Positions 25,259 to 34,385 of a DNA stretch of 64,000 nt are shown here, piece by piece. The notes below the pieces were generated by a model that did not search any database, was not told the DNA's origin, and was given only the letters and a program-made list of their open reading frames with translations. The position numbers were made by a program, and so were the translations under genes. Origin of the DNA: Streptomyces sp. NBC_01754 (GTDB lineage: Bacteria > Actinomycetota > Actinomycetes > Streptomycetales > Streptomycetaceae); assembly GCF_035918015.1 (NCBI RefSeq), contig NZ_CP109132.1:1302001-1366000 (forward strand), in the 5' to 3' direction. How positions within the stretch are numbered: the first letter of the stretch is position 1; every line of letters starts with the position of its first letter.

Positions 25259-26545
25259 ATGACCCTGTCCAGGCGTGGTGTACTGGCCGTCGGCGGCGCG
25301 GTGGGGGCGCTCGCGGCCACGGCGGCCGGGTCCGGTACGGCGACGGCCGCCCCGGGGCGCGGCGGCCAGGGCGGAGGGCATGGAGCCGGGCGCACCGGTG
25401 TGCGTACCGGCTTCGCACGGCTGGCCGCCGAGGGCTACCGGACGCTGGCGGGGCAGAAGGTCGGCGTGGTCACCAACCCGACCGGGATCACCGCCGACGT
25501 GCGGCACATCGTGGACGTGATGCACGCGGACCGCCGGGTGGAGCTGACCGCGGTCTTCGGCCCGGAGCACGGTTTCCGGGGCACGGCGCAGGCCGGCGGC
25601 TCGGAGGGCCGGTACGAGGACCCGGCGACCGGACTGCCGGTCCACGACACGTACCTGAAGTCCGGTCAGGAGCTCGCCGACGTCTTCACCGCGTCCGGGG
25701 TGGACACGGTCGTCTTCGACATCCAGGATGCCGGGGCGCGCTTCTACACGTACATCTGGACGCTGTACGACTGCATGGAGGCGGCGGCGCTCGCCGGCAA
25801 GCGGTGCGTCGTCCTGGACCGGCCGAACCCGCTGACCGGGCGGGCCGCGCTGGGACCGGTGCTGGACCCCGCGTTCGGTACGTTCGTGGGGCGCCGGGAG
25901 ATCGCCCAGGCGCACGGGATGACGGTGGCCGAACTGGCGCTGCTGTTCAACAAGGAGTTCCTGGCGGCGCGGCCCGTGCGACTGGACGTGGTGACGATGT
26001 CCGGCTGGCGGCGGTCCGACTTCTTCGACGACACGGGCCTGCCGTGGGTGCCGCCCAGCCCCAACATGCCGACGCCTGAGACCGCGCTGGTCTATCCGGG
26101 CACCTGCCTGTTCGAGGGCACGAACCTCTCCGAGGGGCGGGGCACCACCCGGCCCTTCGAGCTGCTGGGCGCGGAGGGCGTCGACCACCGGTGGGCCGCG
26201 GCGGCCAACGAGCTGAAGCTGCCGGGAGTGCGCTTCCGGGAGGCGTACTTCGCGCCCGGCTCCTCCAAGTTCGAGGGGAGGACCGTGGGCGGGGTGCAGC
26301 TCCACGTCCACGACCGGGCGGCCTTCGACCCGGTCCGTACGGGGATCGCGCTGCTGGTGACGGCCAAGCGGACCTGGAGCGGCTTCGCGTGGCGCCCCGA
26401 CAACTGGATCGACAAGCTCACCGGCAGCACACGGGTCCGCACGATGATCGACGCGGGCGCGGACACCGACGAGGTGGTGGGGGCCTGGGCCCGGGACCTG
26501 GCGGCGTTCCGGAAGGTGCGGCGGGAGTACCTGCTCTACCGGTGA
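25259..26545 (+). CDS. namZ: Exo-beta-N-acetylmuramidase NamZ type (DUF1343, GH171), Tat-exported
   Basis: 428 residues. Twin-arginine leader (SRRGVLAVGGAVGALAATAAG) with an AxA-like cleavage region. The body is the DUF1343 domain, now known as GH171 exo-N-acetylmuramidases: QKVGVVTNPTGIT, FGPEHGFRGTAQAG, VVFDIQDAGARFYTYIWTL, LDRPNPL, PGTCLFEGTNLSEGRGT. Would release MurNAc from peptidoglycan fragments outside the cell, for turnover or scavenging. ATG 25259 follows GGAGG; an 11-codon upstream frame ends in an ATGA overlap with it. Confidence 0.9.
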   Translation: MTLSRRGVLAVGGAVGALAATAAGSGTATAAPGRGGQGGGHGAGRTGVRTGFARLAAEGYRTLAGQKVGVVTNPTGITADVRHIVDVMHADRRVELTAVFGPEHGFRGTAQAGGSEGRYEDPATGLPVHDTYLKSGQELADVFTASGVDTVVFDIQDAGARFYTYIWTLYDCMEAAALAGKRCVVLDRPNPLTGRAALGPVLDPAFGTFVGRREIAQAHGMTVAELALLFNKEFLAARPVRLDVVTMSGWRRSDFFDDTGLPWVPPSPNMPTPETALVYPGTCLFEGTNLSEGRGTTRPFELLGAEGVDHRWAAAANELKLPGVRFREAYFAPGSSKFEGRTVGGVQLHVHDRAAFDPVRTGIALLVTAKRTWSGFAWRPDNWIDKLTGSTRVRTMIDAGADTDEVVGAWARDLAAFRKVRREYLLYR

Positions 26546-26551
26546 GCCCTG

Positions 26552-26584
26552 CCGGTGGCGCCCGGGAGGCGCGGGCGCCACCGG
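26552..26584. terminator. Bidirectional terminator
   Basis: 13-bp perfect stem (26552-26564 with 26572-26584, CCGGTGGCGCCCG/CGGGCGCCACCGG) with a 7-nt loop between convergent namZ and GNAT genes. Confidence 0.85.
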
Positions 26585-27064
26585 TCAGCGGGTCAGGTCG
26601 AGTTCGCCGACGTGTTCGCCGTCCTCGGTCAGCCCGAGCCGGTGGTAGCCGAGGCCCAGGTAGAACTCCTCCGGGCCGCCCTCCCCCGCGTCCCAGGTCA
26701 CGCTCGAAACCGTGCCGCCGCGCCTGCGGATCTCCTCGTTCACCGCCTGGACGGCGAACCGGCCGTAGCCCCGGCGCTGTTCGCCGGCGGCGACGGCGAG
26801 CCGCCAGAGGCCCGAGCGCGGCGGGGCACCGGGGGTGGACGCGTCGCAGTCGAAGCGGACGCCGAAGAAGGCCATCACGAACCCCACGGCGCGGTCGCCG
26901 TCGCAGATCAGACGGGGCCAGGCGATCCCGGGACGCACATACGCCTCGGCCAGCGACCGGGCGACCGGGGCCACGAACCGCCGCTGTGCGGGGGCGACGT
27001 CGAGCGCACAGGCGGCGAGCACGTTGTCGGGGGTGAGTTCTTCCAGGCGCACGTTCGCTGTCAT
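26585..27064 (-). CDS. GNAT-family N-acetyltransferase
   Basis: 159 residues. The acetyl-CoA-binding stretch WRLAVAAGEQRRGYGRFAVQAVNEEIRRRGG (Q/RxxGxG/A type) and the terminal EFYLGLGYHRLGLTEDGE are typical of GNAT acetyltransferases. Substrate unknown. Stops immediately at the terminator stem shared with namZ. Confidence 0.87.
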   Translation of the reverse strand: MTANVRLEELTPDNVLAACALDVAPAQRRFVAPVARSLAEAYVRPGIAWPRLICDGDRAVGFVMAFFGVRFDCDASTPGAPPRSGLWRLAVAAGEQRRGYGRFAVQAVNEEIRRRGGTVSSVTWDAGEGGPEEFYLGLGYHRLGLTEDGEHVGELDLTR

Positions 27065-27093
27065 GGTCCGGACCGTAGGGGTGCTCCCGCGCG

Positions 27094-27141
27094 CCCGGCC
27101 ACCGGATTTCCCCCGCGCGGCGAGGGTCTCCGGTGGCCGGG
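27094..27141 (-). terminator. Hairpin after the penicillin acylase gene
   Basis: 13-bp perfect inverted repeat (27094-27106 with 27129-27141) with a 22-nt loop between the stop of the acylase and the start of the GNAT gene. Confidence 0.6.
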
Positions 27142-27154
27142 CCGCCTCCGGTGG

Positions 27155-29983
27155 CTACCGGTGGGAGGGGAACTCCACGACCTGCTGGTAGGTCGGGCGG
27201 TTCTGCCAGTGGATCGTCTTGTGCCCGATCCCGCCCAGGGCACGGTGCACGATGGCATCGCCGCACCACTGCTCACCGGCCTTGCAGCTGTCGTCGCCCG
27301 GGTAGACCGTCGTCGCGGGAACCGCGGCCGCCTGTTCCAGGGTGGTCAGCAGCGCGTCCCGGCAGGCGCCCAGGTCACCGTCGCCGCAGTACGTCCTGGC
27401 CAGCGGCCCCTTGACGTCCTGGCCGAGCACCTGGCGCAGGTCCTTGTCGGCGAAGCCCCACCAGCCGTACTGGAAGGCGGAGCCGCTGTGCGCCCCGCTG
27501 GGCCCGTGGGCGGCGGCCGGGGACTCGTCGGTGGCGAGGCTCGCGGTGAAGGCTGCGTACAGGTCGTCGCCGAGTCCGGGGCGGAACTCCGCCTCGATCA
27601 GCTTCGGCCACCACGCGTCCATGATCCGGACCGCGTCCGCGTGCGTGTACGTGTGCGAGCCCTCGCTGCTCTCCTTGCGCCGGGCACCCGCCGCCCGCCA
27701 GGAGTCGAGCTGCCGCACCACCGCGTCGAGCGCCGGGTCGGTGACCGGCCGGGAGCGGATGACCTCCAGGAGTTCCGGCAGCAACTGCTCGCCCCGCAGG
27801 TCGGTGAGGGCGGCCTCCTCCATGGCACGGGTCAGGGACGCCCGGGTCACCCCTCCCTCGGCGACCAGCGCGGCCACCCGGCCGTCGAGCAGGTCACCCC
27901 GGTGCACCGCCCCGAAGCCGAACGCGGCGGAGGCGTAGTCCTGGGCCTGGCGGTTGTTCCAGGAGATGTAGTAGTCCTGTCCGCCGGAGTGCGGGTGCTC
28001 GGCGAAGGGCGTGTAGTCGGTGGTGTTGGCCGCCGGGTCGAAGCCCTGCCACTCGTACGCCTTCTCGGCCTTCACCGGCAGGGCCGCGTCCACGCCGGGG
28101 GCGCGCACCGGGTTCATGCCGCTGTTGTAGTAGGCCGTGGTGCGCGAGTCCGCGTAGAACCAGTTGAAGGCGTAGTCGATGTGACCGGCCGCCTGCTGGA
28201 AGGATGCCGCGTCGGTGACGTACGCCGGGTCGTTGAGCAGCTGGAAGCCGATGATCGAGTCGGCCTCGTGGCGGTAGGTGGTGCGCAGCGAGGTGTAGGC
28301 GACGGGCTTGCCGTCCACCGTGGCCCGGTGGGTGAGGATGCCGTAGTGGGTCCGCCACACCTGCATGCGGTAGGAGCCCTTGGCGGTGGAGTCGGCGACG
28401 GTGGGCGTCCAGGAGTTGGTGCGCTCCATCTTCTCCATCGGGGTGCATGTGTCCCGGTAGAGGTAGTGGGCCGAGTTCCTGGTGGGTGCCGAGCCGTCCG
28501 GTTCGCAGAGCTCGACGGCGTAGGTGTCGGTGATGTCCTGGGCGGCCGAGGTGGCGCTCCAGGCGTAGTCCTGGCCCCGGCCCATCTGGATGTACATGCC
28601 GACGCCGGCGAAGGAGACGCCGCGGGCGCTGATGCCAGGGCCCTGGAGCTCCTGGAGCATCATCAGCTGCGGGGCGAAGTAGCCGGTCTGGGGGCCGAAG
28701 ACCGCGACGGGGTTGCCGCTCGCGGTGTGCTTCCCGGCGACCAGGAGGGCGTTGGACATGCCGCGCCTGGCGGCGCCCTCGCCGGATCCGGGCAGCGATC
28801 CCTCGGGGATGACCCCGTCGTCGTACATGCCCTGGGCCGGCCTGAGGTTCGCCGGGGCGTCGACGGGGGCCTTCTCGTTCGTGCCCGCCGAGCCGGTGCG
28901 GTCGTATATCAGCGGTTCCGTGGTGACGGAACCGGCGTCGGGCAGGGCGGTGCCGCGTGCCTGGTCGGGCTTGGTGGCGTACGGGAAGGAGGTGCCGTCG
29001 TGGATGGTCAGGACGGCTTCGGGGTCGTTGCGCTGGCGGAAGGACTCCCAGACCCGGGTACCCTCCTCCAGCCCGTACTTCTGCTGGGCGGCCAGCAGCG
29101 AGAGCGCGGCCTGGACCTCGCCGCCGCCCCCGCCGCCGAACTGCCCGCCGACGACCGAGGCGATCGAGATGAGGTCCGTCAGCTTGAACGGCTGGATCTC
29201 GCCCACGTTGGTGATGGCGTCGATCTTGCCGGTGAGGACGTACTCGCCCGGGAAGTAGCGGCCCTTCTTGGACTTCTCCCGGTAGGCGTTGATGCCGTCG
29301 ACGTAGGCCTGGGCGTCCGTCATGGCCTGCTCGCCGAGGGCCCCCTCGGTGGTCCTGATCCGCTCGACCTGCGCCTCCAGGTCCGCCTCGGTGTACGGGG
29401 CCATCGGCCAGAACTGCTGCTCCAGGCCCTGGTTGGCGAGCGCACCGCCGGCGAACGAGGTCAGCTGGCCGCGTCCGATGTGCCGGAAGAGGTCCATCAG
29501 CCACAGCCGGTCCTGTCCCGCCGCGAACCCGGCTCCGTACTCGGTGCCGTAGCGGGTGGTGCCCTTGATGTGGGGGACGCCGGTCTTCTTGTCACGGGTG
29601 ATCGTGACGTCCTCGCGGGGCCTGGTGACGGACTCGACCTGGTTCGCGGGGACCCCGAACGAGGCGTCGTTGAAGAAGTCGGTCAGCTTCTGGTCGGTGA
29701 GGCCGGTATGGCCCGCGACCAGGCCGTCGTAACGGTCGAGCTGGTCGTCGCTGTGGGCGGGGTGGGTGCCGAATGCCTGGTTGCCGAGGATCTCGACGAG
29801 GGTGGCGTTGCCGTTCTCGCCGGGCGGCAGGATGTCGGCGCACCGCCCCTGGCAGTGGTCGGTGACGGCGGCGGGTCCGGGCTGTGCCGCGCCGGCCTGC
29901 GGGACCGTGGCGAGCAGGGACGTACCGAGAGCGAGGACGGCCGCGACCGTGGCGGCTCTGAGCGTGCGGGTGCGTGGGGGCAT
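27155..29983 (-). CDS. Secreted penicillin acylase-family hydrolase
   Basis: 942-residue Ntn-hydrolase precursor. Sec signal peptide (TLRAATVAAVLALGTSLLATVPQAGAA), alpha-chain region with YGAGFAAGQDRLWLMDLFRHIGRGQL, then a linker and the autoproteolysis point before Ser at about residue 410 (RRGMSNALLVAGKHTASG), which would become the beta-chain N-terminal nucleophile. TGYFAPQLMMLQELQG and YAWSATSAAQDITD follow. Enzymes of this group hydrolyse amides such as acyl-homoserine lactones, penicillins or lipopeptide acyl chains. The substrate is unknown. ATG 29983 follows GGAGGAG. Confidence 0.92.
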   Translation of the reverse strand: MPPRTRTLRAATVAAVLALGTSLLATVPQAGAAQPGPAAVTDHCQGRCADILPPGENGNATLVEILGNQAFGTHPAHSDDQLDRYDGLVAGHTGLTDQKLTDFFNDASFGVPANQVESVTRPREDVTITRDKKTGVPHIKGTTRYGTEYGAGFAAGQDRLWLMDLFRHIGRGQLTSFAGGALANQGLEQQFWPMAPYTEADLEAQVERIRTTEGALGEQAMTDAQAYVDGINAYREKSKKGRYFPGEYVLTGKIDAITNVGEIQPFKLTDLISIASVVGGQFGGGGGGEVQAALSLLAAQQKYGLEEGTRVWESFRQRNDPEAVLTIHDGTSFPYATKPDQARGTALPDAGSVTTEPLIYDRTGSAGTNEKAPVDAPANLRPAQGMYDDGVIPEGSLPGSGEGAARRGMSNALLVAGKHTASGNPVAVFGPQTGYFAPQLMMLQELQGPGISARGVSFAGVGMYIQMGRGQDYAWSATSAAQDITDTYAVELCEPDGSAPTRNSAHYLYRDTCTPMEKMERTNSWTPTVADSTAKGSYRMQVWRTHYGILTHRATVDGKPVAYTSLRTTYRHEADSIIGFQLLNDPAYVTDAASFQQAAGHIDYAFNWFYADSRTTAYYNSGMNPVRAPGVDAALPVKAEKAYEWQGFDPAANTTDYTPFAEHPHSGGQDYYISWNNRQAQDYASAAFGFGAVHRGDLLDGRVAALVAEGGVTRASLTRAMEEAALTDLRGEQLLPELLEVIRSRPVTDPALDAVVRQLDSWRAAGARRKESSEGSHTYTHADAVRIMDAWWPKLIEAEFRPGLGDDLYAAFTASLATDESPAAAHGPSGAHSGSAFQYGWWGFADKDLRQVLGQDVKGPLARTYCGDGDLGACRDALLTTLEQAAAVPATTVYPGDDSCKAGEQWCGDAIVHRALGGIGHKTIHWQNRPTYQQVVEFPSHR

Positions 29984-30149
29984 GCGTCTCCTCCGGATGG
30001 CCGATGCGCGGGAGGTTACCGGCGGTACGCCCGGTTGTTGAGGTGAACACCGGTCACATTTCCCGGTTCGCCACACGGCGGTGGCTCCTTCTTCGCCCCG
30101 CCGTCTCAGGAAATGGACACGTCCCGCCTTTCGACGGAGCCGAATCGGG

Positions 30150-30207
30150 CACTCGTACGTCCATCCCTTGACACCGAAGTACGAGTGACGCCGAAGTACG
30201 AGCGACG
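30150..30207. repeat. Tandem and inverted GTACGAGTG repeats in a divergent promoter
   Basis: Two adjacent 17-bp direct repeats (30174-30190 and 30191-30207, CCGAAGTACGAGTGACG, one mismatch). The core GTACGAGTG (30179-30187) has a perfect inverted partner CACTCGTAC at 30150-30158, and TTGACA at 30168-30173 lies between. Looks like a multi-site operator upstream of the gene at 30222. Confidence 0.55.
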
Positions 30208-30221
30208 GAGGTGGCAGTGCC

Positions 30222-30836
30222 ATGGCCGGTTTCCGCAGTCTTGCGAGACAGGTCCGCGATCCACGGGGTGATCTGGCCTTGCGCCGGTACTCCCTGCGCA
30301 AATGCCTGGAGCGGTTCGCCCCTTACGGCCACCGGGCCACCTGGCATCATCTGTGCGCGCGGCACGGCATCGGGCCGGAGGACCGGGCACCCGAGCCGGA
30401 GCGCCTGGTCCGGGCCCTGGAGGAGCTGGAGGAGGCGCGGGCGGTCTGGCTCGCGCACGAGACGGGGTTCGCCGAGCGGCGGCGACGGGAGAAGCACGAC
30501 GGACTGCGCCGGCCGGGGGCGTTCGACGACTGGCACCGGCGCACCTGGGGCGGCAGGGACATCGCGCCCTGCGACGACCCGGGGGTGCACCCGGACGCAC
30601 CGCTCGCCGAGGTGCTGGACCGGCTGATCAGGGCCCTCGACGGCGAGCCGGGCGCGGCCTGCCCGGTCTGCGCGGACCAGGGGCTCGTCTGGCGGCAGGA
30701 CCTGGAGCGGGAACCGTGGTCCGGTCCGGTCTGCACGGGGTGCGGCATCGTGGTGCCTCAGTCGGTGCTGACCGGCGGAGCGCTGGAGCGGGCGCGCCGA
30801 CGGCGGCAGCCGGGGGCACTGGCCTCCGCGGCCTGA
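30222..30836 (+). CDS. Hypothetical protein with a zinc-ribbon-like C terminus
   Basis: 204 residues, not recognised. Basic N terminus (GFRSLARQVRDPRGDLALRRYSLRKC), a helical region with PERLVRALEELEEARAVWLAHE, then CPVC (about residue 148) and CTGC (about 170) spaced like a treble-clef or rubredoxin-like zinc ribbon, followed by a short basic tail. ATG follows GGAGGTGG. Soluble, perhaps nucleic-acid-binding. Its promoter carries striking repeats. Confidence 0.75.
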   Translation: MAGFRSLARQVRDPRGDLALRRYSLRKCLERFAPYGHRATWHHLCARHGIGPEDRAPEPERLVRALEELEEARAVWLAHETGFAERRRREKHDGLRRPGAFDDWHRRTWGGRDIAPCDDPGVHPDAPLAEVLDRLIRALDGEPGAACPVCADQGLVWRQDLEREPWSGPVCTGCGIVVPQSVLTGGALERARRRRQPGALASAA

Positions 30837-30883
30837 GCGGTACGCGGACCGGGGCGCGGTTGGTGGCGGTCCGGGCCGCCGAC

Positions 30884-31387
30884 TCAGCCGTGTTCCTCCG
30901 CCGGCCCGGCGGACGCGTCCCGGTCGCGGGGCCGGCGCTCCGGCATCAGCCGCGAACCGTCCATCTCCCCGCCCGTGATGTCGTCGGGGTTGGACAGCAC
31001 ACAGGCCTCCAGCGACAGGCATCCGCAGCCGATGCACTCCGTGAGGTGGTCCCGCAGCCGTCCCAGCTGCTTGATCCGGTCGTCCAGTTCGGAGCGCCAC
31101 GCCATGGAGAGCCGCGCCCAGTCCTCGCGGTTCGGGGTCCGCTCGTCGGGAAGCTCGGCGAGGGCCTCCCGGATGGTGGCGAGCGGGATACCGACGCGCT
31201 GCGCCGCGCGGACGAAGGCGACCCGGCGCAGGGCGTCCCTGGTGTAGCGGCGCTGGTTGCCGCTGGTACGGCGGCTGCTTATCAGACCCTTGGACTCGTA
31301 GAAGTGCAGGGCCGACACGGCTGCCCCGCTGCGTGCGGAGAGCTGGCCGACCGTGAGTTCGTGGAGCGTCTGCGGGATCTGTGGCAC
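30884..31387 (-). CDS. soxR: Redox-sensing MerR-family activator SoxR
   Basis: 167 residues. MerR helix-turn-helix LTVGQLSARSGAAVSALHFYESKGLISSRR, long dimerisation helix, and the [2Fe-2S] cluster motif CIGCGCLSLEAC (CX2CXCX5C) near residue 127 that defines SoxR. In Streptomyces SoxR responds to redox-active metabolites such as actinorhodin-type quinones rather than to superoxide as in enterobacteria. The acidic/arginine C-terminal tail of about 30 residues is usual for the actinobacterial form. Divergent from the MaoC gene. Confidence 0.95.
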   Translation of the reverse strand: MPQIPQTLHELTVGQLSARSGAAVSALHFYESKGLISSRRTSGNQRRYTRDALRRVAFVRAAQRVGIPLATIREALAELPDERTPNREDWARLSMAWRSELDDRIKQLGRLRDHLTECIGCGCLSLEACVLSNPDDITGGEMDGSRLMPERRPRDRDASAGPAEEHG

Positions 31388-31476
31388 CCGCCGACCCTAC
31401 TGCTCCGCGCCTCGCCCCCGCCCACCGGTTTCCACACAGGCCGCCCACCGGTTCCCGGGCACCCGCAGGCCCGTCA

Positions 31477-31520
31477 TTGACAGCGGCGCACCGCCCGAGC
31501 ATGCTGAGCAAGCGCTTGGA
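31477..31520 (+). promoter_or_regulatory. maoC promoter with candidate TetR operator B1
   Basis: TTGACA (31477-31482), a 17-bp spacer and CATGCT (31500-31505) are followed by the overlapping motif GCTGAGCAAGCGCTTGGA (31503-31520). The motif recurs with one mismatch at 32783-32800 before the TetR gene. Confidence 0.6.
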
Positions 31521-31590
31521 CATCGCCCGGGAGTGTGGCGCTCACAGCGGCGCCCGGAGACTCAGGCGCGGGAAGGCAGGGAGCGGGACC

Positions 31591-32052
31591 ATGGCAGAGC
31601 CGAAGATCTTCACGTCCGTACAGCAGCTGCGGGACGCGGTGGGTGAGGAACTGGGTCACAGCGACTGGCTGGAGGTCGACCAGAAGAGGATCGACCTGTT
31701 CGCCGAGGCCACCGGCGACCACCAGTGGATCCATGTGGACCCGGAGCGCGCCGCGGCCGGCCCCTTCGGCGGGACGATCGCGCACGGCTATCTGACGCTC
31801 TCGCTGCTGCCCGTGCTCGTCCCGCAGGTCTTCCGGGTGGAGGGCGTGAAGATGGGCATCAACTACGGCACCGACAAGGTGCGCTTCCCCTCCACCGTGC
31901 CGGTGGGCTCGCGGCTGCGCGCCACGGCGGTGCTCAGGAGCGTCGAGGAGGCGGGCGGCGGGGTGCAGGTGACGGCTCTCGTCACGATCGGGCGTGAGGG
32001 CGGCGGCAAGCCGGTCTGCGTCGCGGAGTCGGTGTCGCGCTACTACTTCTGA
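31591..32052 (+). CDS. MaoC-family (R)-specific enoyl-CoA hydratase
   Basis: 153-residue hot-dog-fold hydratase. The catalytic Asp/His motif is clear in FAEATGDHQWIHVDPERAAAGPFGGTIAHGYLTLSL. Would hydrate trans-2-enoyl-CoA in fatty-acid or polyester metabolism. Its promoter carries an operator almost identical to that of the convergent TetR gene, so it is probably that regulator's main target. ATG follows GGGAGC. Confidence 0.92.
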   Translation: MAEPKIFTSVQQLRDAVGEELGHSDWLEVDQKRIDLFAEATGDHQWIHVDPERAAAGPFGGTIAHGYLTLSLLPVLVPQVFRVEGVKMGINYGTDKVRFPSTVPVGSRLRATAVLRSVEEAGGGVQVTALVTIGREGGGKPVCVAESVSRYYF

Positions 32053-32068
32053 GCCCGCTGCCGGGCCG

Positions 32069-32107
32069 CGGGCGGGCGCCCGAGCCGGTGGCCCCGGCGC
32101 CCGCCCG
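32069..32107. terminator. Bidirectional terminator
   Basis: 12-bp perfect stem (32069-32080 with 32096-32107) between convergent maoC and tetR genes. Confidence 0.75.
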
Positions 32108-32110
32108 GAC

Positions 32111-32734
32111 TCACTTCCGGGCGCCGACCATGCGCAGGACGAGGTCGGCGTAGAGCGTGCCGACCTCGTCGGGCGTCCGGCTGCCCTGGGCGTTGAACCA
32201 GCGGGCCACGTCGATGCAGAGCGACAGTACGGCCAGCGTGGTGCCCGGCACGTCCGGGACGTCGAACTCCCCCGCCCGCACGCCCTCGCCGATGATCCGG
32301 CGTACCACCGCGTCCGTCTTCCTGCGCAGCCCGACGATCTCCGCCCGGTGCTCCTCGCCCAGGGCCTCCAGTTCGTACTGCACCACCCGCGCCGTGGTGT
32401 GGCGTTCCGCGTGCCAGCGGACGAAGGACCGTACGGCGTCGGCGAGCCGGTCGGCCGCCGTGCCGTCGCCGTCCGCCGCCGCCTCCAGGAGGCGCAGGGC
32501 CCGGTCGTGGCCGATCCTGCTGATCCGGTGGAGCAGCTCTTCCTTCGTCTTGTAATGGATGTAGAGCGCCGCGGGGCTCATCCCGGCCCGTCCGGCGATG
32601 TCACGGGTGGTGGTCGCGTGGTAGCCCCGCTCGGCGAAGGCCTCGACGGCGGCCACGAGCAGTCGCCGGGCCGCCTCGGGTGTGACCTCGCTCCACGGCG
32701 CGTCCTCGCCGCCGGTCTCGTCCGCCGCGCTCAT
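32111..32734 (-). CDS. TetR-family regulator B
   Basis: 207 residues; helix-turn-helix TTTRDIAGRAGMSPAALYIHYKTKEELLHRI and a C-terminal domain of the TetR_C_33 kind (VVQYELEALGEEHRAEIVGLRRKTDAVV). Probably autoregulated and controlling maoC through the shared 18-mer. An ATG two codons upstream (32740) is possible; 32734 has the better AGGGG spacing. Confidence 0.88.
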   Translation of the reverse strand: MSAADETGGEDAPWSEVTPEAARRLLVAAVEAFAERGYHATTTRDIAGRAGMSPAALYIHYKTKEELLHRISRIGHDRALRLLEAAADGDGTAADRLADAVRSFVRWHAERHTTARVVQYELEALGEEHRAEIVGLRRKTDAVVRRIIGEGVRAGEFDVPDVPGTTLAVLSLCIDVARWFNAQGSRTPDEVGTLYADLVLRMVGARK

Positions 32735-32782
32735 CGCCATGTGCCCCTCTCTCGCCTCGCAGGACGAACACCATACCCCGAA

Positions 32783-32800
32783 GCTGAGCAAGCGCTTAGA
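32783..32800. promoter_or_regulatory. Candidate TetR operator B2
   Basis: GCTGAGCAAGCGCTTAGA, matching operator B1 in 17 of 18 bases, with the palindromic core AAGCGCTT. It lies about 50 bp upstream of the TetR B start. Confidence 0.6.
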
Positions 32801-32831
32801 TCCCTCCGGGGCGTGGGACGGCGCGCGGTCG

Positions 32832-33122
32832 TCAGGACTTCTGGAAGGGGCCGTGGTCCGCGAGGTACTTCTCCAGCCGGGCCTGGTCGACCCGGCTGAC
32901 GATCCGCTCCTCCTCCTGGCGGTCCCTGATGACCTTGGCCAGGGTGAAGCACGAGGTGACCAGGTAGAGGACACCGATGGCGAGGAAGGCCCGCACCCAT
33001 CCGTCGGCGTCGAGGAAGAAGACACCGAGGGCCACCGCGCCCAGGGCCACCCCGAAGGACACGATCGCCTGGCCGTAGTAGGCCGCGGTTCCCTGCTGCT
33101 TGACCGAAGTCGTCTCACTCAT
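32832..33122 (-). CDS. YiaA/YiaB-family inner membrane protein
   Basis: 96 residues with two hydrophobic hairpins (YYGQAIVSFGVALGAVALGVFFLDADGWVRAFLAIGVLYLVTSCFTLAKVIRD), the YiaAB two-helix domain, followed by a short charged tail. Function unknown. Start taken at the ATG at 33122. Confidence 0.85.
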   Translation of the reverse strand: MSETTSVKQQGTAAYYGQAIVSFGVALGAVALGVFFLDADGWVRAFLAIGVLYLVTSCFTLAKVIRDRQEEERIVSRVDQARLEKYLADHGPFQKS

Positions 33123-33199
33123 GCCGCACAGCATCCGGCGAGGTCGCCGGGGCCGCATCCGTAGGCGTACTCAGCCGGTACTCAGAGCACGGGGACGGT

Positions 33200-34366
33200 T
33201 CAGAAGGCCGAGACCCCCGTCAGGGCACGGCCGATGATCAGCTTCTGGATCTGGCTGGTGCCCTCGTAGAGGGTCATCACGCGGGCGTCCCTGACCAGCT
33301 TGCCCACCGGGTACTCGTCGATGTAGCCGTAACCGCCGAACACCTGGAGGGCGTTGTTGGCCGCGCGGACGGCCGCCTCGGAGGCGAAGAGCTTCGCGGT
33401 GGAGGCGGCGGTCGCGAAGTCCTGGCCCCGGTCGACGAGGTCGGCGACGCGCCAGGTCAGCATGCGGGCCGCGTCGACGTCCACGGAGATGTCGCTGATC
33501 AGTTCCTGGACGAGCTGATGGCTCGCGATCGGCTTCCCGAACTGCTCGCGCTCGCCCGCGTACCGCACGGCGGCGTCCAGGGCGGCCTGGGCGATACCCA
33601 CGCAGCCGGCCGCGACCGACATCCGCCCCTTGGACAGGGCCGACATGGCGACGGAGAAGCCCTTGCCCTCGGGGCCCAGGAGGGCGTCCGCCGGGACGCG
33701 GACGTCCTCCAGCACCAGTTCTGCGGTGGCCTGGCCGCGCAGCCCGAGCTTGCCGTGCACGGCGCGGCGGGTCAGGCCCGGGGCGTCGGCCGGCACCAGG
33801 AAGGCGGAGACGCCCCGGTGGCCGGGGGCGCCCCCGGTGCGGGCGAAGAGCAGGACCACATCGGCCCAGGTTCCGTTGGTGACGAACATCTTGGAGCCGT
33901 TGATCAGGTAGTCTCCCCCGCCCTCGGCCCCTCCGTCGCGTACGGCCCTCGTACTCAGGTTTCCCGCGTCGGAGCCGGTGCCCGGCTCGGTGAGCCCGAA
34001 GCAGCCGAGGGCCTCGCCCGAGGTGAGCCGCGGCAGCCACCGCCGCTTCTGCTCCTCGCTCCCCCAGGACGCGACGGTCTTGGCCACCAGGCCGAGCGAG
34101 ACGGAGACGATGCCGCGCACCGAGGAGTCGCCGCGCCCCAGCTCCTCCGTCACCAGGCAGTACGCCAGGTGGTCACCGCCGGAGCCGCCGTACTCCTCGG
34201 GGACCGTGAGCCCCAGGAACCCGAGCGCGCCCAGCTTCCTCACGATCGACCTGTCGACACTCTCGGCCCGGTCCCATGCGACGACGTGCGGGGTGACCTC
34301 GCGTGCGACGAAGTCCTCGGCGAGCTCCCGTACGGCTTCCTGCTCCTCGCTCAGCTCCAGGTCCAT
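33200..34366 (-). CDS. Acyl-CoA dehydrogenase
   Basis: 388-residue FAD-dependent dehydrogenase. [15 protein letters not shown] and [17 protein letters not shown] form the flavin site; [34 protein letters not shown] near the C terminus contains the catalytic Glu (YEGT), so this is a short/branched-chain-type enzyme expected to be active. The divergent TetR gene lies 57 bp away, with operator C1 only about 20 bp from this start. Confidence 0.94.
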   Translation of the reverse strand: MDLELSEEQEAVRELAEDFVAREVTPHVVAWDRAESVDRSIVRKLGALGFLGLTVPEEYGGSGGDHLAYCLVTEELGRGDSSVRGIVSVSLGLVAKTVASWGSEEQKRRWLPRLTSGEALGCFGLTEPGTGSDAGNLSTRAVRDGGAEGGGDYLINGSKMFVTNGTWADVVLLFARTGGAPGHRGVSAFLVPADAPGLTRRAVHGKLGLRGQATAELVLEDVRVPADALLGPEGKGFSVAMSALSKGRMSVAAGCVGIAQAALDAAVRYAGEREQFGKPIASHQLVQELISDISVDVDAARMLTWRVADLVDRGQDFATAASTAKLFASEAAVRAANNALQVFGGYGYIDEYPVGKLVRDARVMTLYEGTSQIQKLIIGRALTGVSAF

Positions 34367-34385
34367 CCCGTGACACCCCACTTTT

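Noticed and set aside
26555..30046. 1163-codon plus-strand ORF opposite the penicillin acylase
   Set aside because: Antisense shadow of a GC-rich gene; the minus strand has signal peptide, catalytic Ser and family motifs.
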